Below, piece after piece: positions 43,700 through 53,572 of a stretch of 64,000 nucleotides of DNA. The first letter of the stretch is position 1, and every line of letters starts with the position of its first letter. The translations under genes and the position numbers were made by a program. Origin of the DNA: Limnephilus marmoratus (lineage: Eukaryota; Arthropoda; Insecta; Trichoptera; Limnephilidae). The notes under the pieces were generated by a model that searched no databases, was not told the origin of the DNA, and was given only the letters and a program-made list of their open reading frames with translations. The stretch covers positions 34,088,962-34,152,961 of the forward strand of contig OU862928.1 of the NCBI GenBank assembly GCA_917880885.1, read 5' to 3'.

Positions 43700-46600
43700 G
43701 CTCTGTAGCGTCGCGGTAGCTACCCAGCGGAGTAAGCCTACAACTGTGATGTATTGCATTAATCAACAGTGAAAATTAGAAAATATTGTAGCCTACCCCT
43801 TTAATTTAAAAAGAAAATACCAATTACTTATAAAACGGACACACTTGCGACATCTATCGGTTCAAGGTAAATTGAATTCTTGTTGACGATAGGGACCTAC
43901 AATTAAGGATATTGAGATCAGTATTAATAAAAAAACCACAGATGGTATTAAAAATCGTCACGACACAGGGAAAGACCCTTTCTTTAGGCTCAAAAATAAA
44001 TAGTTGAAACCAACAGCCAATCAGGTAGAAGCAGAAAGCTATAAATAATTTATCACAGAATGAAGGACGTATTCAGATTTTGAACAAAGAGATGGACTTT
44101 GAACTAGGCAATTAATCAGAGATTTATGGGAAAAAATATCGTCATCAACCGAAAGATCAATACACTATAATGTAAACAGGGTCTCACGCCCGGTGCATTG
44201 GATACAATGACCCCAGAGATAAAATAAACATTCGGTGCAATGGAGGTATCGGCAACCGCGAGAAACGAACAAGTTAATCCATATTATGTTGAAAAAAATT
44301 ATGCAAGAAAATAACAAGAAAAATTATAATAAGAGGTAGATAAAGAAAAGACGTGGGAAACATAGGAAAAACTACTGCAGGAATATTCAGTTGTATAACG
44401 AGTACGTGATCAACGATAGGAGGCCAGATTCGGAGAGAAACGTACGGTTGATATTTAAAAGGAAGAAAAACGCTGGAAATTAGGAATGTCACCTTTAGAT
44501 GAAGCAATAAAGTCCTGGAAAACGATTTGAAAAGAAAAGCTAATGGAAAAAATGGACGTTTAAACGGAAGTGTTTATTGAACAATATAAGATTTCGACTT
44601 AATTTTGCATTTTCAGACGAGTTTAAATAGATAACGTTATAAATTTGAAATAGGGTGGTCATTCTAGTCGCATTGCGTTAGATAAAGTAAACGGAAGGGG
44701 TTGTTTTACGTCAATTGTTTGAGGAGAATTCTATGGGAGATAGGACAGACTGCAAGGAAAAATGAAACATTATTTGGGTTGACGATCTCACACGTGATTT
44801 TGTTGTTTAAACAATAAGAAAACGAACATGATATTAGGTGATTAAACCCATTTTAATGGCTTTTAGGACGATAAAAATTATCATTGGTCTTATGGACAGT
44901 TTACTTAACTAAAAAACCATTATATTTTATTACCCTCGAATAAATGCTGAGTTATTGGTGAGTACATCGAAGTCCAGACCTAAACACATGTCAAATTTTA
45001 AATTAATGTGGATTTCGGTAAGAAAGGGACGGAATTTGGGGGATGACCCATATGAAGTAATAAAAATTGACATATATTTAAGGGCCGAAGTGGAAGTTTC
45101 TCCTATAAAAAATGTGGAAAATAACATAAAAAGTAGTAGTATATAGAAAATGAAATTTTCTAAGAGGTGACATACATCGAAGACGAAACGGGGGGTAGTA
45201 AAAAAGAAAATAAAGACAATTAAAAGATGATTCCGTAAGGAAAACTCATGAAAATTCAGAAGTATCGATGAAAACAATAAATTTGGCTTGGAATGTAACT
45301 AATCATATAATTGTGGAAAGCTAGATGAGAATGAGTGAGGAAAATCAAAGAAAGAACATCGTGGATAAAAGGAAAATAAGAGAAAATAGGAAAATTCGAG
45401 TCTACGACATAAGTAGAGACGATGCAGCTTAAAATCGAATTGATCCATATAAGTGGCATGAAGATATGGAGGAATTTAGTAAAAGGAAAATTGGAAAATG
45501 CATATTAAAAGTTTTGGCATGAGTTTGTTCATGTTCTGGTAGCGATAAACAAAATTGAGAATTATATACAGTCTATTGAAGACGTACCTATTATATTTTG
45601 AGAAAAAAAAGATACGAAAATCATGAAATTCAAGCTAATTTTGTATGGCCAACAGCACAAAGTACGATAGGGCAATTTAAAACAAAGTAACTGAATCCGG
45701 ATCTTGTAGGAATGGAAATAAGAGAGAGGAAGCAATGAGACAATGGAAATAGGGCTTAAGGAACATTATTCGATAATGGTGAGGTAATTTCAAGGGTTTG
45801 CGAGTTGATAGACATGAGATTGTTTTGTCACAGGAAATGCAGATACAATCTTTTGGACCTGAGAGGGGTATAAAAAATAGAACTCAGGCAGTTTTCGTGA
45901 GTCTGCGGTCGGTTTTTGAAAAGTGGAAGTTGGTGAGACGTAACGATACGTTCGGTAATTTACTGGTGGAAAAATTTAAATTAATTAGAATCGCAGGACT
46001 TAGCAAAAATTTCGTATTTGAGCCAGTGTCTTATAAAGATTTGAGAAATTAAAATCAGTGGAAATAGAAATAAAGTTTACGTTTTATTTAATTATGAAAA
46101 GTTAAAAGTGCTGTGATAAATACAATTTGATTAGTGGAAAATTCGGTTTTTATAATCAATAAATATCATATTTTGAGACTTAGTAATTTCGCGACAAGTG
46201 TCGGTGTGGTAAATAAATAAAGTGATGTAATAATAATAAAAAGTAAAGAAGTGATAATTAATTACGTGTGCTCAGTCTAAACGGCAAGAGTTCTAGCAAA
46301 TATTAAATATTTATATTAATTATTAAAAAAAAAAAAAAGTGCAAGTCGAACGTAATAATTTTTCACAGGATAAATCTAGTGTTAGATAAAATAATAATAA
46401 TAAATATGGACGTTAGAATAAATAATTAAAATTATTAATTGCTGTTAAATGAGATTGTGGTAACTTAATAATAATAATTATTTCGTAAAGCTTAAATAAA
46501 TAGTAAAATACGTTATCTTACTGCAAAATAAAAAAGGGATCGGTGACAAACAAAAATAAAAATAATAAATCTCTTATTTCGTAAATAATCGTGAAGTGGT

Positions 46601-47860
46601 TATTGCTTAAAAATTATAATTTAAACGGAATGTTATTTTAACGATGGAATAGTTATAATAATGAATCTGGAAGTTAAAACAAATAATAAATAAATAAGCA
46701 TGATAATAATCTATTCGGTATTTAATTGTATAATACTTTTTGCTAAATAAAAGTACGGTAGAAAAACGAACACAAAATAAGTAATTAATTGTTAAATTTA
46801 ATTTAAAAAGTGTTAAGTTAATCAACGAGTTTTGAAATAAAGTGCAGTTAGAACGATAAACATCATTTAATTTAGTTAGATTAAACGAGAATAAAATAAA
46901 ATTGAAGTCGGAAAATTTTTAATTGAATTTAGTTGATAACATAAGAATAGGTATTAGGTAAGGAAAACATAACAAGGTTTTACCGTGTAGCTCCCGGATG
47001 GATAAAAACCTTAAAGGGGTAAGTTTTATTTAAAAAAAAAAAAAAATTTCCAGGGTCCAAGGAGAAAGCGGCATGCATCAGACAGTTGGTATTTGAATAA
47101 ATTTTATAACAAGATATTACTTGCTTAATATGTGATATGTATCTATATTAAAATATTATATATAAAATAGATATATTTATGTATATGTATATATATATAT
47201 ATATTATTCCAAGAAAGTTTTAATCAAAAGAAACACACTATATTAAAAGTAAAGGTATCGATTTCGAATGCCTACCTTTGAATTTATCGGTAACTTTTTA
47301 AAATAGTTATGTGTTTGCCAAATTTCCAAGTCAAAGTTTTGTATTTATTTTAGTATATGTACTATTTATTATAACTTCAGCTAATATAAAATGATCAAAA
47401 AATGAGTTATGATATTAGAATTTATTTTAACTCTAATATAATTGTATATATGTATCGGTATATTTATTTATTGAGACAAAATATATATGTATGTATATGT
47501 ATGCATTATAATTATATTTATCGGGGAACAGATTAGACATCTGCAAAAGGAAATTACCACTATTAAATTCAAAAGAAAAAAAAATTAGAACCATATAAGC
47601 TCGCGTTCAGGAATGTTCTGAAAAAAATAAACAAATATCTCATGTTTGGAATCTAGGTCACGAGGACAGCGGGAATATTTACATAATAAAATTGTTTATA
47701 AAACAACTCGGTCATGGGGGCACTGGGTCAGATGCTTTAAAGGAGTATGTCCTTGGGTATATAATAGGTAGTTGACAGGTATTAGTATTGCATTTAGGTA
47801 TTAACTTTTAGAATGAGGCAAAGCCATGAAGTTGCGCAATTATAGAAAAAGTTTTAAACA
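43700..47860. other. 4.2-kb gene-free block, purine-rich on the plus strand
   Basis: No coding or structural feature recognised. From about 43900 to 47000 the plus strand is strongly A/G-rich with few C and T; the longest open frame (45798-46052) has no known motif. From 47100 the sequence turns AT-rich with (TA)n runs at 47190-47205. A decayed A-rich retroelement interior is possible but unproven. Confidence 0.5.
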
Positions 47861-47935
47861 CAATCTTTTATTTAATTTAATTTTTTTTATTTAATTATTT
47901 TCATATTACATTTGGTTATAATAATGGCGTATTGC

Positions 47936-47972
47936 CCATCTCACTAGGTGTGAAACGCCTGTGTTGAGATGG
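47936..47972 (-). other. LINE 3' UTR nested stem-loop
   Basis: On the minus strand CCATCTCA pairs with TGAGATGG (8 bp); inside ACAC, then AGGCGTTTCACACCT, then AG. About 70 bases before the A-rich end of the LINE with intact ORF2. Confidence 0.75.
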
Positions 47973-48184
47973 CAATTTACAGAGTGGTTATCTATGATTC
48001 TGTTTAAGTAGTATTTTGAAAAATATTATGAAAGTGACAGGTTGATATAAATTTTTTTTTTCTTTAATTATACAATTCAAGTATGTTACATACATATAGA
48101 AGATTGCAGTAGGTACATGGTTACATATATACACACAGTAAATATAAAGGTAACTATGTTATTAAATACTCGTGATGGAAATGT

Positions 48185-51139
48185 TTACTTGAGGTGATCA
48201 ATGATTTTACTTTTAAATGCATTTTTGGATTGCGTGTTTCTAATTTCAGGAGGTAGAGAATTGAACAGCTTTGTTGCATTATATTTAAAACTTCTTTGCC
48301 CATAAGAGGTTTGACAAACTGGGATGTTAAAAGATTTTACATTAGACTCTCTTAATACTCTAGTGCTTATTCGTTCTTCAAACATGTGTGCATTTTTAAA
48401 TTGATGAAGCAGGATATTTTTTGAATACAATTTTTGCAGGTTAGGAACATTTAGTGTCTTAAAAATAAAATTAGTGCTCGTTCTCAACGGGACTTTAAGA
48501 ATAACCTTCAAAATTAATTTTTGAATCTTTATTAAAGGCTCCAGGCAAGTATTTGTGGCACTTCCCCAGCTGATAATACCATATTCAAGTGATGATTGTA
48601 TAAGAGCACAGTAAACTTGTTTCAGTTGTTTTATATTTAATATATCTCTAACATTTTTAAAAAAATAGACGAGTTTCCTCAGTTTTGTCGTTAGGTTTGT
48701 AACATGTACGTTCCATTTAAGAAGATCATCTATTTGAATACCAAGATATTTAATACTGTCAACTCTACTTATAGAAGGACAGGTACATGGAGTTAATAAG
48801 GGGTTACAGCTATGAAGTTTAAGACTTTGTTGTGAAGGCAAGAGCTTATTTGATATTCGAAATGTTAGGAATTTGGTTTTGTCTGTATTCAGGGTTAGTA
48901 TGTGAGCATTAAGCCAATCTTTAACAATACGAAAGCCATTTTCTGCCGTTTTGAAAACTTCATCCCAAGATTTGGCGTAAAATAACAAAACCGTATCATC
49001 GGCAAAAGTTGTGATTTGTCCACAAATTTGTAGGTTACATAGATCATTAATATATATTAGGAATAATAAGGGTCCTAGGATGCTACCTTGTGGAACGCCA
49101 CAAACTGTTTTTTGGGAACTACTATAGGTACTGTTTATTTTAACACATTGCGTTCGATCAGTTAGATAACTATGAAATAATTGAAGAACTGTATCTGATA
49201 TTCCTATCCTCTTAAGTTTATCTAAAAGTATTTTGTGGTTCACAGTATCAAACGCCTTTGCAAGATCAAGGAAAATTGCTAAACATTTGTTTCCTTTGTC
49301 AACATTACTTGTTATGAAGTCTGTAACATTAGCAATGGCGTCTGAGGTTGATAAGTTTTGTCGAAAACCAAACTGATTTGGTGATAATATTTTACTAGAG
49401 TCAAGGTAAGTAATCAATTGATTTCTCAGTATTCCTTCAACAATTTTAGAGAGTGCACTTAGAACACAAATCGGTCTGTAATTGGTAATTTCAGTTTTCT
49501 TCCCACCTTTAAAAATTGGAGAGATAATACCTAGTTTTAATATATTTGGGAAACAACCTTGAGTGAAGCTCTTATTAATTAGGAATTTGAGGGGAATGGC
49601 TACATGAGATTTCAGTGATTTTAGTAATTTACTTGGTATTTTGTCATGTCCAGGTGAAGTCCTCTCTTTCAGTGAGTCGATTTCTTTGATGATATCCTCC
49701 ATCGATACATCTTTTAAGGTAAATTTTGTGTATGTTTCTTGTCGGAGATTATCATCTGGTGGTGGAGCTTTAGTATTGCAGTTGGTGTTTTCTTTTATTT
49801 TACTAGCCAAATTTGATCCAAAGTTTGTAAAAAATGTATTTGCATGATCGGCAATAGTCTTTGGGTCCAAGTTAAAATTCACATTCTGACCATCAATTAT
49901 AAGTTCCTCAATTTGATCTTTGAATTGCCTTGCATGTGTTATCTCTTTAAGAATTTGCCAAATCTTTCTGGAGTCATTATTACATTCAATAATTTTTCTT
50001 GAATAGTATTTATTCTTTGCTTGTTTGATTAGTTGAGTACATATATTTCTATATTTTTTGTAAAATGTAGTAAGTAAGTAATTATTTGGATCTTTCCTTA
50101 TTTGTTTGTGAATGTTATCTCTTTTCCGGATGCATTTTAATAATCCAGGTGTAATCCATGGTTTGTTGATTGCATATTTTTTGTTAGATACCTCTTTCTG
50201 GTGGGTGTATAGATTTATTTGATTTTGAATAAAGTTGGTGAAATAATTCCATGCCATATCGTTATCAGTAATTGAATACAAATTTTCCCAATTTTCGTTT
50301 TTTATGTTGAAAATAATTGTATCCCAGTCGATTTTATTTTTCACGGTAGATATATTTGCGAAATCGTCTTTAGTTTTATTTTCATTTCCAACTTCCAATA
50401 TTGTAGAGTAGTGGTCTGTTACTGTGGATTCATATATTATTGTGTTGATAGCTTTTTTCGTTTTACCTATTACATGGTCAATGCAAGAAAGAGTTTCTTC
50501 GGTGACTCTAGTAGGTTTGTTGATATAACTAAAAAGACCATAGTAGCTTATGGCATTAAGGTAATCATCTTTTTGAGGATGACCATTTTCTAAAATATTA
50601 ATGTTTGTGTCTCCAATTAAAAACAGATTACTACAGTGTATTAGTTTATGTAACACAGTTTCAAGTGACGTAAGGAAGTTTGTAATATTGGGTGTGGATG
50701 GGGATCTATAGATAGCCAGTATATCAATTACTGACTTAGCTTGTATGTGTAGACAATTGGAATCATTTATTTTGATTTCTTTAGTGGTAGTTTTCAGATT
50801 GTTTTTAATGTAAACAACAATTCCATCGTTTTGTTTAGTATTATATGATGTGTTAATGCAATAGTAGCCTTCTATATTTTTTGGCGTATAAGAACTTTTA
50901 ATCCAACATTCTGTTAGGATCATAATATCAAATTCAATGTTTATTAGTTTTAGGTTTATAAGAAATCCTTCGAAGTTTTTATTGATGCTTCTTATATTTT
51001 GGTGTATTATTTTTAAATTATTTTTTAGACATAGTTTTATGTTTTCTGTGTTGGTAGTAACAGTTTCATTTTCAATTAGGTGGTATGTGAGTTCTTCCAG
51101 ATTGGTGGCCATTTTAGGTGTTTTAATTAATTTTAACAA
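48185..51139 (-). CDS. LINE ORF2: APE endonuclease and reverse transcriptase
   Basis: 984 codons without a stop. N-terminal APE-type endonuclease (residues about 40-250) with the HQNIRSI, ILTECW, GDTNIN and TDHYSTIL motifs; then RT with ISPIFKGGKK-NYRPI, NQFGFRQNLST, FLDLAKAFDTVNH, GVPQGSILGPLLF and FADD at 712-715; C-terminal tail with YLGIQIDDLLKW, SSLEYGIISWGS and FNSLPPEI. No RNase H. APE plus RT alone and about 980 residues fit the Jockey/CR1 assemblage. The protein nicks the target and primes cDNA synthesis from element RNA. Either Met 1 or Met 10 may be the start. Frame intact, but the copy is truncated upstream, so autonomous mobility is unlikely. Confidence 0.95.
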   Translation of the reverse strand: MLKLIKTPKMATNLEELTYHLIENETVTTNTENIKLCLKNNLKIIHQNIRSINKNFEGFLINLKLINIEFDIMILTECWIKSSYTPKNIEGYYCINTSYNTKQNDGIVVYIKNNLKTTTKEIKINDSNCLHIQAKSVIDILAIYRSPSTPNITNFLTSLETVLHKLIHCSNLFLIGDTNINILENGHPQKDDYLNAISYYGLFSYINKPTRVTEETLSCIDHVIGKTKKAINTIIYESTVTDHYSTILEVGNENKTKDDFANISTVKNKIDWDTIIFNIKNENWENLYSITDNDMAWNYFTNFIQNQINLYTHQKEVSNKKYAINKPWITPGLLKCIRKRDNIHKQIRKDPNNYLLTTFYKKYRNICTQLIKQAKNKYYSRKIIECNNDSRKIWQILKEITHARQFKDQIEELIIDGQNVNFNLDPKTIADHANTFFTNFGSNLASKIKENTNCNTKAPPPDDNLRQETYTKFTLKDVSMEDIIKEIDSLKERTSPGHDKIPSKLLKSLKSHVAIPLKFLINKSFTQGCFPNILKLGIISPIFKGGKKTEITNYRPICVLSALSKIVEGILRNQLITYLDSSKILSPNQFGFRQNLSTSDAIANVTDFITSNVDKGNKCLAIFLDLAKAFDTVNHKILLDKLKRIGISDTVLQLFHSYLTDRTQCVKINSTYSSSQKTVCGVPQGSILGPLLFLIYINDLCNLQICGQITTFADDTVLLFYAKSWDEVFKTAENGFRIVKDWLNAHILTLNTDKTKFLTFRISNKLLPSQQSLKLHSCNPLLTPCTCPSISRVDSIKYLGIQIDDLLKWNVHVTNLTTKLRKLVYFFKNVRDILNIKQLKQVYCALIQSSLEYGIISWGSATNTCLEPLIKIQKLILKVILKVPLRTSTNFIFKTLNVPNLQKLYSKNILLHQFKNAHMFEERISTRVLRESNVKSFNIPVCQTSYGQRSFKYNATKLFNSLPPEIRNTQSKNAFKSKIIDHLK

Positions 51140-51160
51140 ACGATAAAATTAGATTTAGAT

Positions 51161-51346
51161 TTATAGTGTTAATAGATCTCTTTCATGTTTTATATTGATA
51201 ATTTTTGATTCCGTTGATTTCCTAGTAAAAACTTTTCCATTTTTAAACCAAGTGTATTGATGATGTAATTCCGGGGCTCGCTTTTTGGTTTTCCACAGTA
51301 GGTCCTTATTATCTGGAGACATCACTTTAATTTGAACATGAAGAGA
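51161..51346 (-). pseudogene. LINE ORF1, C-terminal 60 codons
   Basis: Open minus-strand frame ending at 51161, 21 bp before ORF2: SPDNKDLLWKTKKRAPELHH, then YTWFKNGKVFTRKSTESKII and IKHERDLLTL. The YxWxKNGKxxxRKxExSxxIxIKxxxDL pattern is the end of the FP-like ORF1 also seen at 56724-57434. The rest was lost by 5' truncation. ORF1 proteins of this kind bind element RNA. Confidence 0.8.
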
Positions 51347-51424
51347 TTATTTTAGGATTGAACAATTTGAAAATAAATAGATTTATTATAAGCTAGACAA
51401 ATAATAGGTACATCAAATATTTGG

Positions 51425-51670
51425 AAAATCACGGGTTAGTTTAGGAGTGTATTGAAGAATTACATGGAACATTCGAGGAGAAATTTTTAGAACAATTACT
51501 CTCGTAGGTATCAATCATTTACATGAAACAATTGACAAATCACGGGATAGTCAAATAGAAGATTATTGAAGAATTACCTGGAAAATTCGAGAAAAATTTA
51601 TGAAATAATTACTCTTATAAGGTATCAATCATTTACATGAAGCAGTTGAAAAATCACGGGAGAGCAAAAA
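51425..51670. repeat. tandem repeat, about 111-114 bp, 2.1 units
   Basis: AAATCACGGG recurs at 51426, 51537 and 51651; between them ATTGAAGAATTAC-TGGAA-ATTCGAG, AATTACTCT and GGTATCAATCATTTACATGAA are shared. Confidence 0.9.
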
Positions 51671-53296
51671 TTTTACCAAAAGTTGAACCTTGGGGAAAAT
51701 TTAGAAAAACAGTTCAACAATAGGAGGCAGTGGTCGCTCCTTAAAAGCCAGGACCATTAACCAAAACATAATAGAGATGGCAATCTCTTAAATAAAATTG
51801 TCAACCAAACAAATCAAAAAGCTTGGAATTTTCGGCACTCCAGAACAAACCGAAAATAATTTCTTAGTCTATTAGTATATATTAATATCACCCACTTTTA
51901 ATATGTATATATTCGGTTACCAAACTTAGAATTTCGCAGAATTCTATGCGAGGGATCCGAGCCCGGAATGTGAGACTGGCTAGTTTCATATTGTGGGTTA
52001 TAATCCTACCCAAACGTAAGTTTACATATATATCTTTTTATGTACTGTACATTGATTGATGTGGACCCGCTTACAGCTAGCGTTTTAGACTCGACAGAGT
52101 TACTCTCACATCATTTTCTGTACGTGGAGTGAGGATTCACGACCCGTAACTCTACACAACACCGTGAGTATATGATTGCATGTAGGACGAAACCGGTTCG
52201 CCCTAAGTAAATAGTAGACCTTGGAGGAGTTGGAATTTGGGGGTTTCGGGACTTGGGGAAAGACCTGAATGACGTGCACGACGACATGGAAGATTGACAG
52301 AACAAGGTACTAAGACCCTCTGGAAAATCGCGTCGGCTGACTGTACGAAGTTCTAGTTGATCCTTGACCATCCTGTTAACTTGAAGGAGGATAGGAGCCA
52401 AATTTTCGGCAGAAAAAGGATATTCTGAGTTCGTCTAATATGCAATCTATTAATTACATTAACCTACTAAATCCATCTTTATATGTACCTTATAGCAACT
52501 GAATCATAATGGAGGGGCGCCAAGCAGATACTAGATACAATCATAATCAAATTTACTAACATCTAACCATTTGAGTTACATTCAATAATCTATTCAATTA
52601 AACATGTGAAATTTCAATAAGTACAGTTTATTTACGAGTTTGTTAGGGATGTAAGGAATCATAATAAGCGACAAAGGAAAGTTAGCCCATTTAGAGAAAT
52701 TATTTAAAGTTAGATTTGCAAGAGAGAGACCAATACAGTTTGAAACTCAACGCTCTGTTTAGAATCAACAGGTTACCACAAAAAGAGAAAGTAATTAAAG
52801 TCCCATATCATAAATCAAAAAAATTACACAACGTTTGATGGAGTTTAATTACAATATAAATACGAAAATATTTACGTTCAAGGTCGTAAATAACGTATTC
52901 ATTAGTTAAGTACATATATCTCTAAAGATATGTAGTACAAGGGAGCTTTAAGTAGCTTTCTGTAGTTATCAAAGAAAATAAGGGTCCAATTTTCATGAAG
53001 GCTTGCGTGACGTAGGGGAGGAATTTTCCGTCCCTACTATACACATGCAAAGCCTTAAAAATTTAAATATCGATCAGAGCCAAGAGAAAAGAAAAAGAAG
53101 AAAATATTACACACTGGTGCCAAGTGCCTAGGAGTAAATTAAAAATAATAAAGAGGAAGAAATAAAAGAGCGTAGAAAGAGTAAAAACATCACACTGTCT
53201 TGCCGATGACCAGGAGAGTTGTGATATAATAATATATATATGTAAAATAAAAGAAACTCAAATTATCACACACTGCTCAGGGTAAAAATCTTTACT
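51671..53296. other. no gene assigned
   Basis: A GC-richer piece at 52060-52420 has an open minus-strand frame (52111-52401, 96 codons) without recognisable motif; GTGAGT-like and AG sites exist but no exon could be argued. The remainder is AT-rich and unrecognised. Confidence 0.4.
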
Positions 53297-53572
53297 CATT
53301 TTATTTTTTTTATTTTTTATTTTATTTTATTTTATTTAGAAAACCAACAGTTACATTATTTACTTAGGTGTATTTACATATGTATATGTTATTGAACCAA
53401 TAATAGGTTTTCACTGGTGTGTATTAATTAGAGAGATTAAAAAGTAATAAAAGTAATAAAAGTTATAATAGTTATAATAGCTTATTGGGATGGGATGGTG
53501 GGCGGGAGGGGAGATTCTCGGAGTGAATAAGTTATTTGTATAGAAGTATAATAGTTTGTATATGTTTAGAAG

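Larger units (their letters stand above)
47865..51346 (-). mobile_element. LINE, ORF2 intact, 5' truncated in ORF1
   Basis: Minus-strand element: last 60 codons of ORF1, 21-bp gap, full ORF2, 3' UTR of about 320 bp with hairpin and an A-rich end near 47865. 5' truncation falls at about 51346. Confidence 0.85.

Noticed and set aside
52111..52401. Host gene exon on the minus strand
   Set aside because: GC-richer and open, but no motif and no phase-compatible splice partners could be found.
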